A stretch of 64,000 nucleotides of DNA from the NCBI RefSeq assembly GCF_009907385.1, contig NZ_JAAATR010000031.1:49554-113553 (forward strand), written 5' to 3'. This document shows positions 44,587 through 54,099 of the stretch, piece after piece. The stretch comes from Atlantibacter hermannii. Its GTDB lineage: Bacteria > Pseudomonadota > Gammaproteobacteria > Enterobacterales > Enterobacteriaceae. Position numbers and translations under genes: made by a program. Below the pieces are notes generated by a model. That model worked only from the letters and a program-made list of their open reading frames with translations, searched no databases and was not told the origin of the DNA. Position 1 is the stretch's first letter, and every line of letters starts with the position of its first letter.

Positions 44587-45636
44587 ATGACGACCATGAA
44601 AGAAATTGTGATCCCGGAAAATAACCAGCTGGAAATTCGCGAAACCGGGATCCCCGAATACGGTGACTATGATGTGCTGGTTAAAGTCATCTATTCCGGC
44701 CTGTGCGGCTCCGATATTCCGCGTATTTTTCACCACGGCGCGCATTTTTATCCGGTGCGCTTAGGCCACGAATTTTCGGCCCGCGTCGTCGCGACCGGCA
44801 GCAAAGTCAGTTCGGTAAAAGAAGGCGACTACATCTGCTGCGTACCGCTGATCCCCAATTTTTCCGCGCCGGAATGCCAGCGCGGTTTTTATTCCTTAGG
44901 GAAAGGGTATTCGTTTGTGGGCTCCCGTTTGCCGGGCGGCAATGCGCAATACGTCACCATGCCGGAAAGCAGCTGCTTTTTATTGCCGGAAGGCGTAACG
45001 CCGTTGCAGGGGGCATTTTTCGAACCTGTTACCGTGGGCGTGCATCCGATATTAATGGCGGGCGGCTGTCAGGATAAAAATGTGATTGTGCTGGGCGTCG
45101 GCACCATCGGTTTGCTGGCGATGCAGAGCGCCAAAGCGCTGGGCGCGAAATCCGTCACGGCAGTAGATATTAATAACGAGCGTTTAGATCTGGCGAAGCA
45201 GCTTGGCGCGGATCACGTTATCAACGTGGCACAGGAGAATGCGCTGGAAGAAGCCGCATTCCTCGCGGATATCAATTTTGACCAGCTTATTCTTGAAACC
45301 GCCGGTACGCCGCAGACCTTTAAACTGGCATTGAAAATTGCCGGTCCACGGGCGCAGGTAGCGTTAATCGGTACGCTACATAAAGACCTGGCGCTGACCT
45401 ATACCGAATATGAACAAATTCTGCGTAAAGAGTTATTTGTGTTCGGCAGCTGGATGAATTATTCCGCGCCGTTCCCGGGTGATGAATGGCGCTTAACCAT
45501 CGATATGTTCCGTAACGGACAAATCCAAATCGACCCGTTGATTAACTGCATCGTTAATGAAAATGACTATGTCGAACGCGTGATGGCATTAGAAGGCGGT
45601 CCGGCAAACGGCAAAATTTTACTGCACTGGGAGTAA
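44587..45636 (+). CDS. Zinc-type polyol (phosphate) dehydrogenase, GatD-like
   Basis: A 349-residue medium-chain dehydrogenase similar along its length to E. coli galactitol-1-phosphate 5-dehydrogenase (SGLCGSDIPRIF, LGHEFSARVV, VGVGTIGLLAMQ-type nucleotide loop, ETAGTPQTF, GSWMNYS). The catalytic zinc ligands Cys and His-Glu are present in GLCGSD and GHEF. Of the four structural-zinc Cys of GatD, only one remains: PLIPNFSAPECQRGFYSLG has Asn, Ala and Gly at the others. No phosphotransferase system genes are nearby, so the substrate may be a free polyol or a polyol phosphate made by the FGGY kinase. ATG 44587 follows AAGGACATCAAT. Confidence 0.88.
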   Translation: MTTMKEIVIPENNQLEIRETGIPEYGDYDVLVKVIYSGLCGSDIPRIFHHGAHFYPVRLGHEFSARVVATGSKVSSVKEGDYICCVPLIPNFSAPECQRGFYSLGKGYSFVGSRLPGGNAQYVTMPESSCFLLPEGVTPLQGAFFEPVTVGVHPILMAGGCQDKNVIVLGVGTIGLLAMQSAKALGAKSVTAVDINNERLDLAKQLGADHVINVAQENALEEAAFLADINFDQLILETAGTPQTFKLALKIAGPRAQVALIGTLHKDLALTYTEYEQILRKELFVFGSWMNYSAPFPGDEWRLTIDMFRNGQIQIDPLINCIVNENDYVERVMALEGGPANGKILLHWE

Positions 45637-45639
45637 CCG

Positions 45640-46509
45640 ATGAATCATATTATTAACAGCAGCTATTTGCTTAACCATGCGCGAAAATTTGGTTACGCCG
45701 TACCGGCTTTTAATATTCATAACCTGGAAACCATCCAGGTGGTATTAACCATCGCGAAAGAGCTGGAGTCACCGGTTATTTTAGCCGGGACGCCGGGCAC
45801 TTATAGCTATGCCGGGGTGCAGCAAATTATCGCTATCGTCGAATCCCTGGCGGCGGAGAATAATCAGCAGGTTGTCGTGCATCTCGACCATCACCATGAT
45901 TTTAACGATATTCACGGCAAAATTCGCGCCGGGATCCGCTCGGCGATGATCGACGGCAGCGCCATGCCGCTGAAAGAAAATATCGCCATTACGCGTAAAG
46001 TCACCGAGTTATGCCATTACTACGGATGCAGCGTGGAAGCGGAAATTGGTCAACTCGTCGGCCAGGAAGATGATTTGATTGTCGATGACGTCGCCGATCC
46101 TTATACCCATCCGGAGGATGCGCGCCTGCTGGTTGAGCAAACCAACATCGACTCGCTGGCCGTAGCAATTGGCTCCGCGCATGGTCTGTATAAATCCACG
46201 CCAAAACTGGATTTTGAGCGGCTACAGAAAATCGCCCAGCTGGTAGATATTCCGCTGGTGCTGCATGGCGCATCCGGTATTCCCGATAGCGATGTGAAAA
46301 AATGTATTGAATTGGGGATAAGTAAGGTCAATGTGGCGACCGATCTTAAATTAGCGTTCGCTGAAACATTAAAATCCTTTTTCCTTGAAAAGCCGGGTTC
46401 TACCGATCCGCGAGAATATAACCAGTTGGCGAAAGCGGCAATGGCCGACGTGGTACGCCATAAAATTATGACCTGCGGCAGCGCCGGGCGTATTTATTCT
46501 TTCGAATAA
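45640..46509 (+). CDS. gatY: Class II ketose-bisphosphate aldolase, GatY/KbaY type
   Basis: A 289-residue zinc aldolase. The zinc ligands are His84, His181 and His209, and the catalytic Asp83 lies in HLDHHHDF. The AIGSAHGLY and VLHGASGI segments bind zinc and phosphate. This residue set is that of tagatose-1,6-bisphosphate aldolases, shifted by one. It would yield dihydroxyacetone phosphate and an aldehyde. The start is 3 bp after the dehydrogenase stop. Exact substrate (ketose-1-phosphate or bisphosphate) is not settled by the sequence. Confidence 0.92.
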   Translation: MNHIINSSYLLNHARKFGYAVPAFNIHNLETIQVVLTIAKELESPVILAGTPGTYSYAGVQQIIAIVESLAAENNQQVVVHLDHHHDFNDIHGKIRAGIRSAMIDGSAMPLKENIAITRKVTELCHYYGCSVEAEIGQLVGQEDDLIVDDVADPYTHPEDARLLVEQTNIDSLAVAIGSAHGLYKSTPKLDFERLQKIAQLVDIPLVLHGASGIPDSDVKKCIELGISKVNVATDLKLAFAETLKSFFLEKPGSTDPREYNQLAKAAMADVVRHKIMTCGSAGRIYSFE

Positions 46510-46546
46510 AAACATATTTGCGATTTTTATTAATACTGGAGCAATC

Positions 46547-46972
46547 ATGCTTAAAAATATTGATCCCCGTCTCTCTCCTGAATTGCTATATACGCTATAT
46601 TGTATGGGTCACGGCGACGAAATTGTTTTGAGCGATGCGCATTTCCCGGCTCACTCGGTAAATGAGAATGTTATTCGCGCTGATGGTAATCAGGTGGAAC
46701 AATTACTGAAGGCAATGATGCCGCTTTTTGAGTTAGACAGCTACGTGACCGATGCTGTTGTAATGATGTCCGCGAGTGCGGGTGATGAATTACCGCCATG
46801 GTTAATTGATGATTATAAATCGGTATTGCCAGAAAATCAGGAAATTACCTTTATCGACCGCTTTGCCTTTTACGAAAGAGCGCAAAAAGCCAGTTGCGTG
46901 GTGATAACTTCCTCAACGCGGAAATATGGAAACATTCTTCTGAAGAAAGGCGTTACGCCAGTGGAATGTTAA
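46547..46972 (+). CDS. RbsD/FucU-family sugar mutarotase (second copy)
   Basis: A 141-residue protein like FucU, with [18 protein letters not shown] and [13 protein letters not shown]. It is distinctly different from the fucU product at 29998-30426 elsewhere. It lies between the aldolase and the ABC importer genes, implying that the imported sugar is an aldose (pyranose) needing anomer interconversion. CTGGAGCAATC precedes ATG 46547. Confidence 0.92.
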   Translation: MLKNIDPRLSPELLYTLYCMGHGDEIVLSDAHFPAHSVNENVIRADGNQVEQLLKAMMPLFELDSYVTDAVVMMSASAGDELPPWLIDDYKSVLPENQEITFIDRFAFYERAQKASCVVITSSTRKYGNILLKKGVTPVEC

Positions 46973-47003
46973 GCCTCTTATTCTCTTTTTTCCGGAGTTT
47001 TTC

Positions 47004-48527
47004 ATGAAGCAAGCCATATTGCAAATGAGAAATATATCCAAATCATTTGCCGGTGTTCACGCACTTAAAAATGTGAATTTCCAGCTGCGTAAAGGGGAAG
47101 TTCACGCCTTAATGGGTGAAAACGGTGCGGGCAAATCAACATTAATGAAAGTGTTGATTGGCGTACATGCCGCAGATGAAGGGACCATTTATTATAAAGA
47201 TGAAGAAGTCTCGTTTGATTCCGTGCTCGAAGCGCAGAAAAGCGGGATCAGTATGATCTTCCAGGAACTTAACTTAGTTCCGCATCTTAGCGTGGCGGAG
47301 AATATTTTCCTGGCGCGCGAGCCGTTAAAAAATGGGCTGGTTGATTTTGCCCTGATGGAAGAGAAGTCCGCTAAGCTCCTGGAAATGTTTGATATTGATG
47401 TTTCGCCAAAAGATATCGTTAACACCCTGTCGGTGGCGAAACAGCAGATGGTGGAAATTGCCAAAGCGCTGTCTTTTGATGTCGAAGTGTTAATTATGGA
47501 TGAACCAACGTCGGCATTAACCAAAAAAGAAATTGATAAGCTGTTCCAGTTGATAGAGAAATTGAAAAGCCGCGATGTCTGTATTGTGTATATTTCACAT
47601 CGCATGGAAGAGTTAAAGCGTATTTGCGATCATATTACAATTTTCCGCGACGGAACTTATATTTCCGACCATGTGTTTGCCGACATTACCATGGATGAAA
47701 TTATCACCAGAATGGTCGGGCGCTCGCTGGATAACCATTTCCCGACGCGCAAATCGCAGGCGGAAGATAAAGTTATATTGTCGATTCAAAACGCCAGCCG
47801 TTTCGGCGTCTTTGAAGGTATCGACTTTGACTTAATGAAAGGGGAAATTCTCGGCATCACCGGCCTGGTTGGCGCAAAACGAACCGAGCTGGCGCGCGCT
47901 ATTTTCGGCGCAGAAACGCTGGATGACGGGCAGATTGTTTCATTCGATAAAGAAATTACCATTACCAGCCCGAATGACGCCATTAAAGCCGGCATCGCGT
48001 ATTTATCGGAAGACCGTAAGTTAAATGGTCTGGCGGTGGATATGTCGGTAAAAAGTAATGTCATGATGGCGGCGCTGGATAAAGTCTGTAGTAAATGGGG
48101 CGTTATTTCCGGCATCAAAGAAAAAGTGGCATGCGATTTATACATAAAAAAACTCAGCATCAAAACACCGCACATTGAGCAGATAGTTAAAAACCTCAGC
48201 GGCGGCAACCAGCAGAAAGTGGTTATTGCGAAATGGTTATTTCGGGACGCCAGGATCATGATTTTTGATGAGCCAACCCGGGGGATCGACGTCGGCGCGA
48301 AATATGCCATTTATGAATTACTGGATGAACTGGCAGACCAGGGGATCGGCGTCATCATGATCTCATCCGAACTGCCGGAAATATTGGGAATGACCGATCG
48401 CGTGGTGATCATGAAAGAAGGCCAGATGACGGCGGTATTAAAAACCAAAGACACCAGCCAGGAAGAGATCATGCAGTACGCGACAGGAGTGAAGAATATG
48501 TACGTCACCGAACAGGAGTTAGCTTAA
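47004..48527 (+). CDS. Sugar ABC transporter ATPase, RbsA/MglA type (second system)
   Basis: A 507-residue tandem ATPase. The first domain has Walker A GENGAGKST and Walker B IMDEPTSALTKKE. The second has LSGGNQQK and FDEPTRGIDVG. Its second P-loop reads GLVGAKRTEL, with Lys in place of the Gly of the usual GAGRTE; this loop is degenerate across the family, so one active site is normal. CCGGAG precedes the ATG. It is followed directly by the permease gene. Confidence 0.92.
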   Translation: MKQAILQMRNISKSFAGVHALKNVNFQLRKGEVHALMGENGAGKSTLMKVLIGVHAADEGTIYYKDEEVSFDSVLEAQKSGISMIFQELNLVPHLSVAENIFLAREPLKNGLVDFALMEEKSAKLLEMFDIDVSPKDIVNTLSVAKQQMVEIAKALSFDVEVLIMDEPTSALTKKEIDKLFQLIEKLKSRDVCIVYISHRMEELKRICDHITIFRDGTYISDHVFADITMDEIITRMVGRSLDNHFPTRKSQAEDKVILSIQNASRFGVFEGIDFDLMKGEILGITGLVGAKRTELARAIFGAETLDDGQIVSFDKEITITSPNDAIKAGIAYLSEDRKLNGLAVDMSVKSNVMMAALDKVCSKWGVISGIKEKVACDLYIKKLSIKTPHIEQIVKNLSGGNQQKVVIAKWLFRDARIMIFDEPTRGIDVGAKYAIYELLDELADQGIGVIMISSELPEILGMTDRVVIMKEGQMTAVLKTKDTSQEEIMQYATGVKNMYVTEQELA

Positions 48528-49577
48528 ATGAACGATAAAAGAAAACTTTTATTGCAGAAGTTGACTGCGTTGGGCGGTTTACTGCTACTGATTATTATCT
48601 TTTCCTTTACCAGCGACAGCTTCTTCTCCGTCAATAACATCATGACGGTGGGCCTGCAAACCTCGACCATCGCCTTTATCGGCATTGGCGTAACCTGCGT
48701 CATTTTGACCGGCGGCATCGATCTGAGTATCGGTTCCGTGGTCGCGCTCTCCGGCGTGGCGGCAGGCCTGGCGGTCAACGCCGGAATGCCGGTCAGCATC
48801 GGGTTACTACTTGGCGTCGTGACCGGCAGCGCCTGTGGCCTGGCGAACGGCATTCTGGTGACGACATTCCGTTTGCCGCCGTTTATCGCCACCCTGGGCA
48901 CCATGATGATCCTGCGCGGCCTGGCGCTGTACGTCACCAATGCCGCGCCGGTGTCCGGTATGCCGGAATCCTTTGGCGATTTGGGCAACGGCTCGCTGTT
49001 CCGCATCGTTCAGGAAGGCGATAACGGCTTACCGCAGGTGGTTTTCCCCGGTATTCCTTACCCGGTCATTTTGATGATTATCGCCGCGGTGCTGTTTACC
49101 TTCGCCTTAACCAAAATGCGCATGGGCCGTTATTTATACGCTATCGGCTCCAACGAAGAAGCGGCGCGTTTGTCCGGGATTAAAACCAATCAGGTCAAAT
49201 TAGTGGCCTACGTCATCAGCGGCACCTTTGCCGGACTGTGCGGTGTGGTGATCGCCTCCCGTCTGGTGACGGCTCAGCCGAACGGCGGGATGATGTATGA
49301 ACTGGATGCGATTGCCAGCGCGGTGGTGGGTGGCACCTCGTTAATGGGCGGCGTCGGCACTATTCCGGGCACGTTAATTGGCTCCTTTATCATCGGCGTG
49401 CTGCGTAACGGCCTGAATATGAACGGCGTGTCGTTCTTCGTGCAACAAATCATTATCGGCAGCGTCATTCTGTTGGCGGTGGCCTATGACCAGATCCGTC
49501 AGCGTCCGGCAACAAAAAAATCCGTAAAGCAAAAAGTCAGTAATAAAAAGCCACAGGTTAATCCTTCGGTGAAATGA
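48528..49577 (+). CDS. Sugar ABC transporter permease, RbsC type (second system)
   Basis: A 349-residue membrane protein with the RbsC family signatures TGGIDLSIGSVVALSGV near residue 62 and GGTSLMGGVGTIPGTLIGSF near 268. Between residues 140 and 180 there is an extra polar loop (VSGMPESFGDLGNGSLFRIVQEGDNG), and a Lys-rich tail of about 20 residues ends the protein. The ATG follows the ATPase stop with no gap, AGGAG lying in the preceding gene. Confidence 0.9.
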   Translation: MNDKRKLLLQKLTALGGLLLLIIIFSFTSDSFFSVNNIMTVGLQTSTIAFIGIGVTCVILTGGIDLSIGSVVALSGVAAGLAVNAGMPVSIGLLLGVVTGSACGLANGILVTTFRLPPFIATLGTMMILRGLALYVTNAAPVSGMPESFGDLGNGSLFRIVQEGDNGLPQVVFPGIPYPVILMIIAAVLFTFALTKMRMGRYLYAIGSNEEAARLSGIKTNQVKLVAYVISGTFAGLCGVVIASRLVTAQPNGGMMYELDAIASAVVGGTSLMGGVGTIPGTLIGSFIIGVLRNGLNMNGVSFFVQQIIIGSVILLAVAYDQIRQRPATKKSVKQKVSNKKPQVNPSVK

Positions 49578-49623
49578 CATTAACCGTCGTACCCCTACAC
49601 ATAAGATAATAAGGAACACGTTC

Positions 49624-50580
49624 ATGAAGAAATTAGCAACATTTGCAATGCTGGGTTTGGCTGCGGCAATTTCGATGAGCACATCGGCCGCGTTCGCCAA
49701 ATCAAATGAAATTGCGGTTATCGTTAAAACGGCTAACTCTAACTTTTGGCAAAACGTGAATAAAGGTGCCACGGACGCGGGCAGCGAATTTAAAGATAAA
49801 TATAAAGTGACCTTCCAGGGCCCGGAAGCCGAAACCCAGGTCGCCGAGCAGGTAAATATGGTGGATAACGCCATTAACCGCGGCGTATCCGGTATTGTCC
49901 TTGCACCGTCCGATCCGGACGCGTTAATCCCGGCGGTGAAAAAAGCCTGGGAAAACGGCATTCCGGTGGTGCTGATCGATTCCTCATTAGGCGAGAAAGG
50001 CGCGAAATACTATCAGTCCTTCCTCTCTACCGATAACCGTAAAGCCGGCGCGCTGGCCGCGCAGAAATTGATTGAAGCCAACGGCCAGGAAGGCAAAGTC
50101 AGCGTGATGTCCTTTACGCCGGGCGCGGGCAGCGCCATTGAGCGCGTCGGCGGCTTTACCGATGTGATTAAAGCCGACTCCAAATTAAACATGATTGGCC
50201 CATTCTATTCCCAGGCGGATATGGCGACGGCGCTGAACCAGACCATCGACGCGCTCTCTTCCAATAAGGATATTACCGCGCTGTTTGGCGCCAACGAGCC
50301 GACCGCAGTCGGTATGGCGCGCGCCATTAAGCAACTGGGCTATAGCGGCAAAGTCGTGGCTGTCGGTTTTGACGGTAACGCCGCGCTGCAGCATTTCGTC
50401 CGTGACGGAACCCTGAACGGCATTATCGTTCAGTCCTCTTATCAGATGGGTAAAAAAGGCGTTGAGACCATCGACCACATTCTCAACCAGCAGAAAGTCG
50501 ACAAAGTCATCGATACCGGTGTGGTGTACATCGATAAAAACAATATCGACTCCCCGGAAGCCCAGGCCGTTCTGTATTAA
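49624..50580 (+). CDS. Sugar ABC transporter substrate-binding protein (second system)
   Basis: A 318-residue RbsB-type binding protein. The signal peptide MKKLATFAMLGLAAAISMSTSAAFA should be cleaved before KSNEIAV. It has the characteristic VDNAINRGVSGIVLAPSDPDALIPAVKKA segment near residue 80 and the GFDGNAALQHFVRDG region near 250. The ligand is unknown; the neighbouring mutarotase, reductase and aldolase suggest an aldohexose. A strong stem-loop follows the gene. Confidence 0.9.
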   Translation: MKKLATFAMLGLAAAISMSTSAAFAKSNEIAVIVKTANSNFWQNVNKGATDAGSEFKDKYKVTFQGPEAETQVAEQVNMVDNAINRGVSGIVLAPSDPDALIPAVKKAWENGIPVVLIDSSLGEKGAKYYQSFLSTDNRKAGALAAQKLIEANGQEGKVSVMSFTPGAGSAIERVGGFTDVIKADSKLNMIGPFYSQADMATALNQTIDALSSNKDITALFGANEPTAVGMARAIKQLGYSGKVVAVGFDGNAALQHFVRDGTLNGIIVQSSYQMGKKGVETIDHILNQQKVDKVIDTGVVYIDKNNIDSPEAQAVLY

Positions 50581-50586
50581 TACATG

Positions 50587-50622
50587 CCGCTTATCGGGTT
50601 GCTTCGGCAGCCCGATGAGCGG
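50587..50622. repeat. Long stem-loop with TTCG tetraloop after the binding-protein gene
   Basis: A 16-bp stem (50587-50602 with 50607-50622) closes on TTCG and pairs throughout if two G-U pairs are allowed. There is no T-run. Its likely role is to protect binding-protein mRNA, as REP stems do in E. coli malE-malF. Confidence 0.75.
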
Positions 50623-50656
50623 GAATAACGATAACTTCTTCATAGAGCCGTGAGAA

Positions 50657-51676
50657 ATGAGCAACTTATCAAACTTCGTCGCACCCGCGCAGGATGCCAT
50701 TCCTTATAAAACTTTAGCGAATGGCTATACGATCCCCGGTATTGGCATGGGCACCTTTGGCTCCGATCGCTTTACCGCTGAACAGGTGGCAGAGGGTGTT
50801 TTTCACGCCGCTGAAGCCGGTTTCCGCTTCTTTGACTGTGCATCGGTCTACGGCAATGAAAGTATGATTGGTGAGGTATTTGCCAGGATCATGCAAAGCG
50901 GCGTGAGCCGTTCTGAGCTGTTTATCGACTCGAAAGTCTGGAACGATCAGCATGACGACGTGATCGCCTCGTGCAAAAAGTCGCTGGCGGATCTCAGGCT
51001 CGACTATCTCGACCTGTATTTAGTGCACTGGCCGTTCTCCAACTATCACGCGCCTGGCTGCACCGTGGATTCCCGTAGCCCGGACGCCACGCCGTATTCC
51101 CATGAGCGCTTTATGAAAACCTGGGCGCAGATGGAGCAACTGGTGGAAATGGGCCTGGTCAGAAGCATCGGCACCTCCAACATGACCATTCCTAAAATGG
51201 AACTGCTGCTGCGCGACTGCAAAATCCGCCCGGTGGTCAACGAAATGGAAATCCACCCGCATTTCCAGCAGCAGGAACTGTATGACTTCCTGGTCGCCAA
51301 TGAGATCCAGCCGATCGGCTTCTGCCCGATTGGTTCGCCGATGCGTCCGGATCGCGACCGCACCGAAGACGATACCTGCGATATCGAAGATCCGGTGATT
51401 GTCAGCATTGCCGAACGTCTTGGCGTGCATCCGGCGATTGTCTGCATCAAGTGGGCAGTGCAGCGCGGTCATATTCCGATCCCGTTCTCGGTTCATAAAG
51501 ACCAGATTTACGGCAACATCACCTGCATTACGCAAGATCCGTTAACGGATGACGAGATGGCGGCGATTGCCGGTATCGATCGCAATAACCGGTTAATCAA
51601 AGGTCAGGTGTTCTTATGGGAGCACGCCAAAGGTTGGGAAGACCTGTGGGATCTTGACGGCGTTATCGTCAAATAA
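50657..51676 (+). CDS. Aldo-keto reductase
   Basis: A 339-residue NAD(P)H-dependent reductase with a TIM-barrel pattern. The catalytic tetrad is visible: Asp and Tyr in FFDCASVYGNE near residue 55, Lys in FIDSKVWN near 90 and His in YLVHWPF near 118. The cofactor end SIGTSNMTIPKMELLL is typical of AKR proteins of the xylose/aldose reductase group. In this cluster it would reduce an aldose to its polyol or reduce a carbonyl intermediate. It is placed after the importer and before the kinase. Substrate is not determined. Confidence 0.88.
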   Translation: MSNLSNFVAPAQDAIPYKTLANGYTIPGIGMGTFGSDRFTAEQVAEGVFHAAEAGFRFFDCASVYGNESMIGEVFARIMQSGVSRSELFIDSKVWNDQHDDVIASCKKSLADLRLDYLDLYLVHWPFSNYHAPGCTVDSRSPDATPYSHERFMKTWAQMEQLVEMGLVRSIGTSNMTIPKMELLLRDCKIRPVVNEMEIHPHFQQQELYDFLVANEIQPIGFCPIGSPMRPDRDRTEDDTCDIEDPVIVSIAERLGVHPAIVCIKWAVQRGHIPIPFSVHKDQIYGNITCITQDPLTDDEMAAIAGIDRNNRLIKGQVFLWEHAKGWEDLWDLDGVIVK

Positions 51677-51712
51677 CCAGCGCGAAACTGCCACTTCACC
51701 GGGGAATTAACT

Positions 51713-53200
51713 ATGTATCTGGGCATCGATTGCGGCACGCAGGGCACCAAGGTTTTACTGTGGGATGCTGAAACAGAACGGGTTGTGGCATCCAGCTACC
51801 ATACCTGTGAGCTCATCAGCGATCGCCCGGGGCAAAAAGAACAGCATCCCGCCGCCTGGCTGGATGCAATAAAAAAAGGGATTCAGGCGGTTATTGCCCA
51901 CGCGGCGATTGCCCCTGAGCAAATCGCGGCAATGGGCGTATCCGGCCAGCAGCACGGTCTGGTGTTGCTGGATGAACAGGATGCGCTCATCCGCCCGGCA
52001 AAGTTATGGTGCGATACCGAAACGGTGCCGGAACTGAACGCATTTTTGACGCGCTTTAACGCCGCGATGGGCGCGCCGGTGGCGCATTTCACCGGCATCC
52101 ATATTCCCGTGGCGTTTACCCTCGCTAAATTACTGTGGGTGAAGGAGCACGAACCCGAGGCGTACCAGCGCATCGCTAAGCTCTTTCTGCCCCATGAATA
52201 CGTTAACTACTGGCTGACCGGCCATTACTGCGCGGAATACGGCGATGCATCGGGCACCGGTTGGTTCGATACTTTTAACCGTCGCTGGTGCAAAGAGGTA
52301 GTGGAGGCCATCGATCCGCAGTTGATGGCGAAACTCCCGCCGCTGATTGAGGCGCATCAGCCCGCCGGGTATCTTTGCGCCGCCAGCGCCGCGCTGTTGG
52401 GGCTGCCGGAAGGCATCCCGGTGTCCAGCGGTGGGGGCGACAATATGATGTCCGCCATCGGCACCGGCAATATCGCCCCCGGCATCCTGACCATGAGCCT
52501 CGGTACCTCGGGCACCTTGTTTACCCACGCCGCGCAGCAAATCGAAACCCAGCATCATCCGGATATTAACGCCTTCTGTTCCTCTTCCGGCGGCTGGCTG
52601 CCGTTGGTCAGCACCATGAACGTGACCAATGCGATTAACGCGTTTCGCGAGGTGATGGATATCCCGCTGGCGGAATTTGAAAACTACCTCACTAACAGCG
52701 CGCCGGGGGCAGGGGGACTGTGGTGCTACCCGTGGCTGAACGGCGCGCGTCTGCCGAATCGCCCGGACGCCACCGCCAGCGTAATGGGCATCACCAGCCG
52801 CAATTTTAATAAAGCCAATTTATTGCGCAGCGTGGTGGAAGGCGTGACCTTTAAGCTGTGCAAAGGCATCGAAATATTCCGGCAGTGCGGATTGCATTTC
52901 GACCAGCTGCGGGTGATTGGCGGCGGGGCCAATAGCCAGGCCTGGTGTCAGTTAATTGCCGATATCAGCGGTATTGAAGTCATACGCCCGACGGTGAGCG
53001 ACGCAGGCGCGTTAGGCGCGGCATTGCAGGCGCGTTGGTGTAATAAGAATCTCCAGCGGCCGGGCGGCATTATTCCGCTGCACGAGATATTACCCGCATC
53101 ACTGCGCGATATTGGGCGCGACGTTATACTGCCTTGCCCGCAGCAGCGGGCGATCTATCAGCCTGTATATGCTCGCTATCATCAAAATATGCCCACATAA
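51713..53200 (+). CDS. FGGY-family carbohydrate kinase, xylulokinase-like
   Basis: A 495-residue kinase with the xylulokinase-type start MYLGIDCGTQGTKVLLWD, GVSGQQHGLVLLDE near residue 79 and GGDNMMSAIGTGNIAPG near residue 242, the latter with the catalytic Asp. The C-terminal adenosine loop is RVIGGGANSQAWCQLIADISGIEV. The family phosphorylates ketoses or polyols. Here a D- or L-tagatose-like ketose or a hexitol is plausible. GGGGAA precedes the ATG. The DeoR regulator gene follows after 23 bp. Confidence 0.9.
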   Translation: MYLGIDCGTQGTKVLLWDAETERVVASSYHTCELISDRPGQKEQHPAAWLDAIKKGIQAVIAHAAIAPEQIAAMGVSGQQHGLVLLDEQDALIRPAKLWCDTETVPELNAFLTRFNAAMGAPVAHFTGIHIPVAFTLAKLLWVKEHEPEAYQRIAKLFLPHEYVNYWLTGHYCAEYGDASGTGWFDTFNRRWCKEVVEAIDPQLMAKLPPLIEAHQPAGYLCAASAALLGLPEGIPVSSGGGDNMMSAIGTGNIAPGILTMSLGTSGTLFTHAAQQIETQHHPDINAFCSSSGGWLPLVSTMNVTNAINAFREVMDIPLAEFENYLTNSAPGAGGLWCYPWLNGARLPNRPDATASVMGITSRNFNKANLLRSVVEGVTFKLCKGIEIFRQCGLHFDQLRVIGGGANSQAWCQLIADISGIEVIRPTVSDAGALGAALQARWCNKNLQRPGGIIPLHEILPASLRDIGRDVILPCPQQRAIYQPVYARYHQNMPT

Positions 53201-53223
53201 AAAAACTGCGGGGACGCGAAACG

Positions 53224-54021
53224 ATGCATCTGGTGGAACGAAGGAATCAAATTCTGGCCGCGCTGACAGAAAAGGGCAGTGTGCAGGTGGCGCATCTGGC
53301 AAATAAGTTTGGTATTTCCGAGGTCACTATCCGCAACGATTTGCGTGAGCTGGAAACCCAGGGGCTGCTTATTCGCTTTCACGGCGGGGCGACCAGTCAA
53401 ATAAATAACTGGGCGCTGGCTGGAAAGCTCAACGGGAATAGCGAGAGTCATAATGAAGTAAAACTGGAAGACCGCGCGCTGCTTTCTGCCGATGCCAAAA
53501 CCCGCATCGCCAGTGCCGCAGCGCGCCTGGTTTCAACCGGTAACAGCGTGATTATCGACAGCGGCAGCACCACGTTAAAAATTGCCCAGCAATTAGCGGA
53601 CGCCGCAGATTTAATCGTCGTTACCAATAATTTACCCGCCGCCGAAGTGCTGTCGATTAACCAGCACATCACCCTGGTGTTATGCGGGGGAACCTTTCGT
53701 CATAAAACCCGTTCTTTTCACGGTATGCATGCCGAATCGGTATTAAAAGGCATTGTGGCGGATTATCTGTTTATTGGCGCCGACGGGATTGATATTGAAA
53801 AAGGCATCACTACTTTTAATGAAGGTTATGCCATCAGTAAGGTCATGGCGCGAGCAGCGAAAAAAGTGGTGGCGGTACTCGACTCCACCAAATTTGGCCG
53901 GATTGGTTTTAACCCGGTATTGCCGATTAGCGATATTGACGTGCTGATTACCGATGACGGCATCAGCCGGGAAATGGTCATGCTGCTGGAAAGCAGAAAT
54001 ATCGATGTGATTATTGTTTAA
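53224..54021 (+). CDS. DeoR/GlpR-family transcriptional regulator
   Basis: A 265-residue regulator with an N-terminal DeoR-type helix-turn-helix (MHLVERRNQILAALTEKGSVQVAHLANKFGISEVTIRNDL) and a sugar-phosphate-binding C-terminal domain with DSGSTTLKIAQQL near residue 118. It is similar in layout to GatR and AgaR. It probably represses the ten-gene cluster it ends and responds to a sugar phosphate. ATG 53224 follows GGGGACGCGAAACG; longer readings overlap the kinase gene. Confidence 0.92.
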   Translation: MHLVERRNQILAALTEKGSVQVAHLANKFGISEVTIRNDLRELETQGLLIRFHGGATSQINNWALAGKLNGNSESHNEVKLEDRALLSADAKTRIASAAARLVSTGNSVIIDSGSTTLKIAQQLADAADLIVVTNNLPAAEVLSINQHITLVLCGGTFRHKTRSFHGMHAESVLKGIVADYLFIGADGIDIEKGITTFNEGYAISKVMARAAKKVVAVLDSTKFGRIGFNPVLPISDIDVLITDDGISREMVMLLESRNIDVIIV

Positions 54022-54057
54022 CGCCGCCAGGTTATTCAGGACGGGTCACTACCAATA

Positions 54058-54084
54058 AAAAAGCCGGTTATTCACCGGCTTTTT
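54058..54084. terminator. Bidirectional terminator between the DeoR gene and fdhF
   Basis: AAAAAGCCGGT and ACCGGCTTTTT pair fully around a 5-nt loop, giving A- and T-tracts on both sides. Confidence 0.9.
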
Positions 54085-54099
54085 ATTATTCGCTAACCC

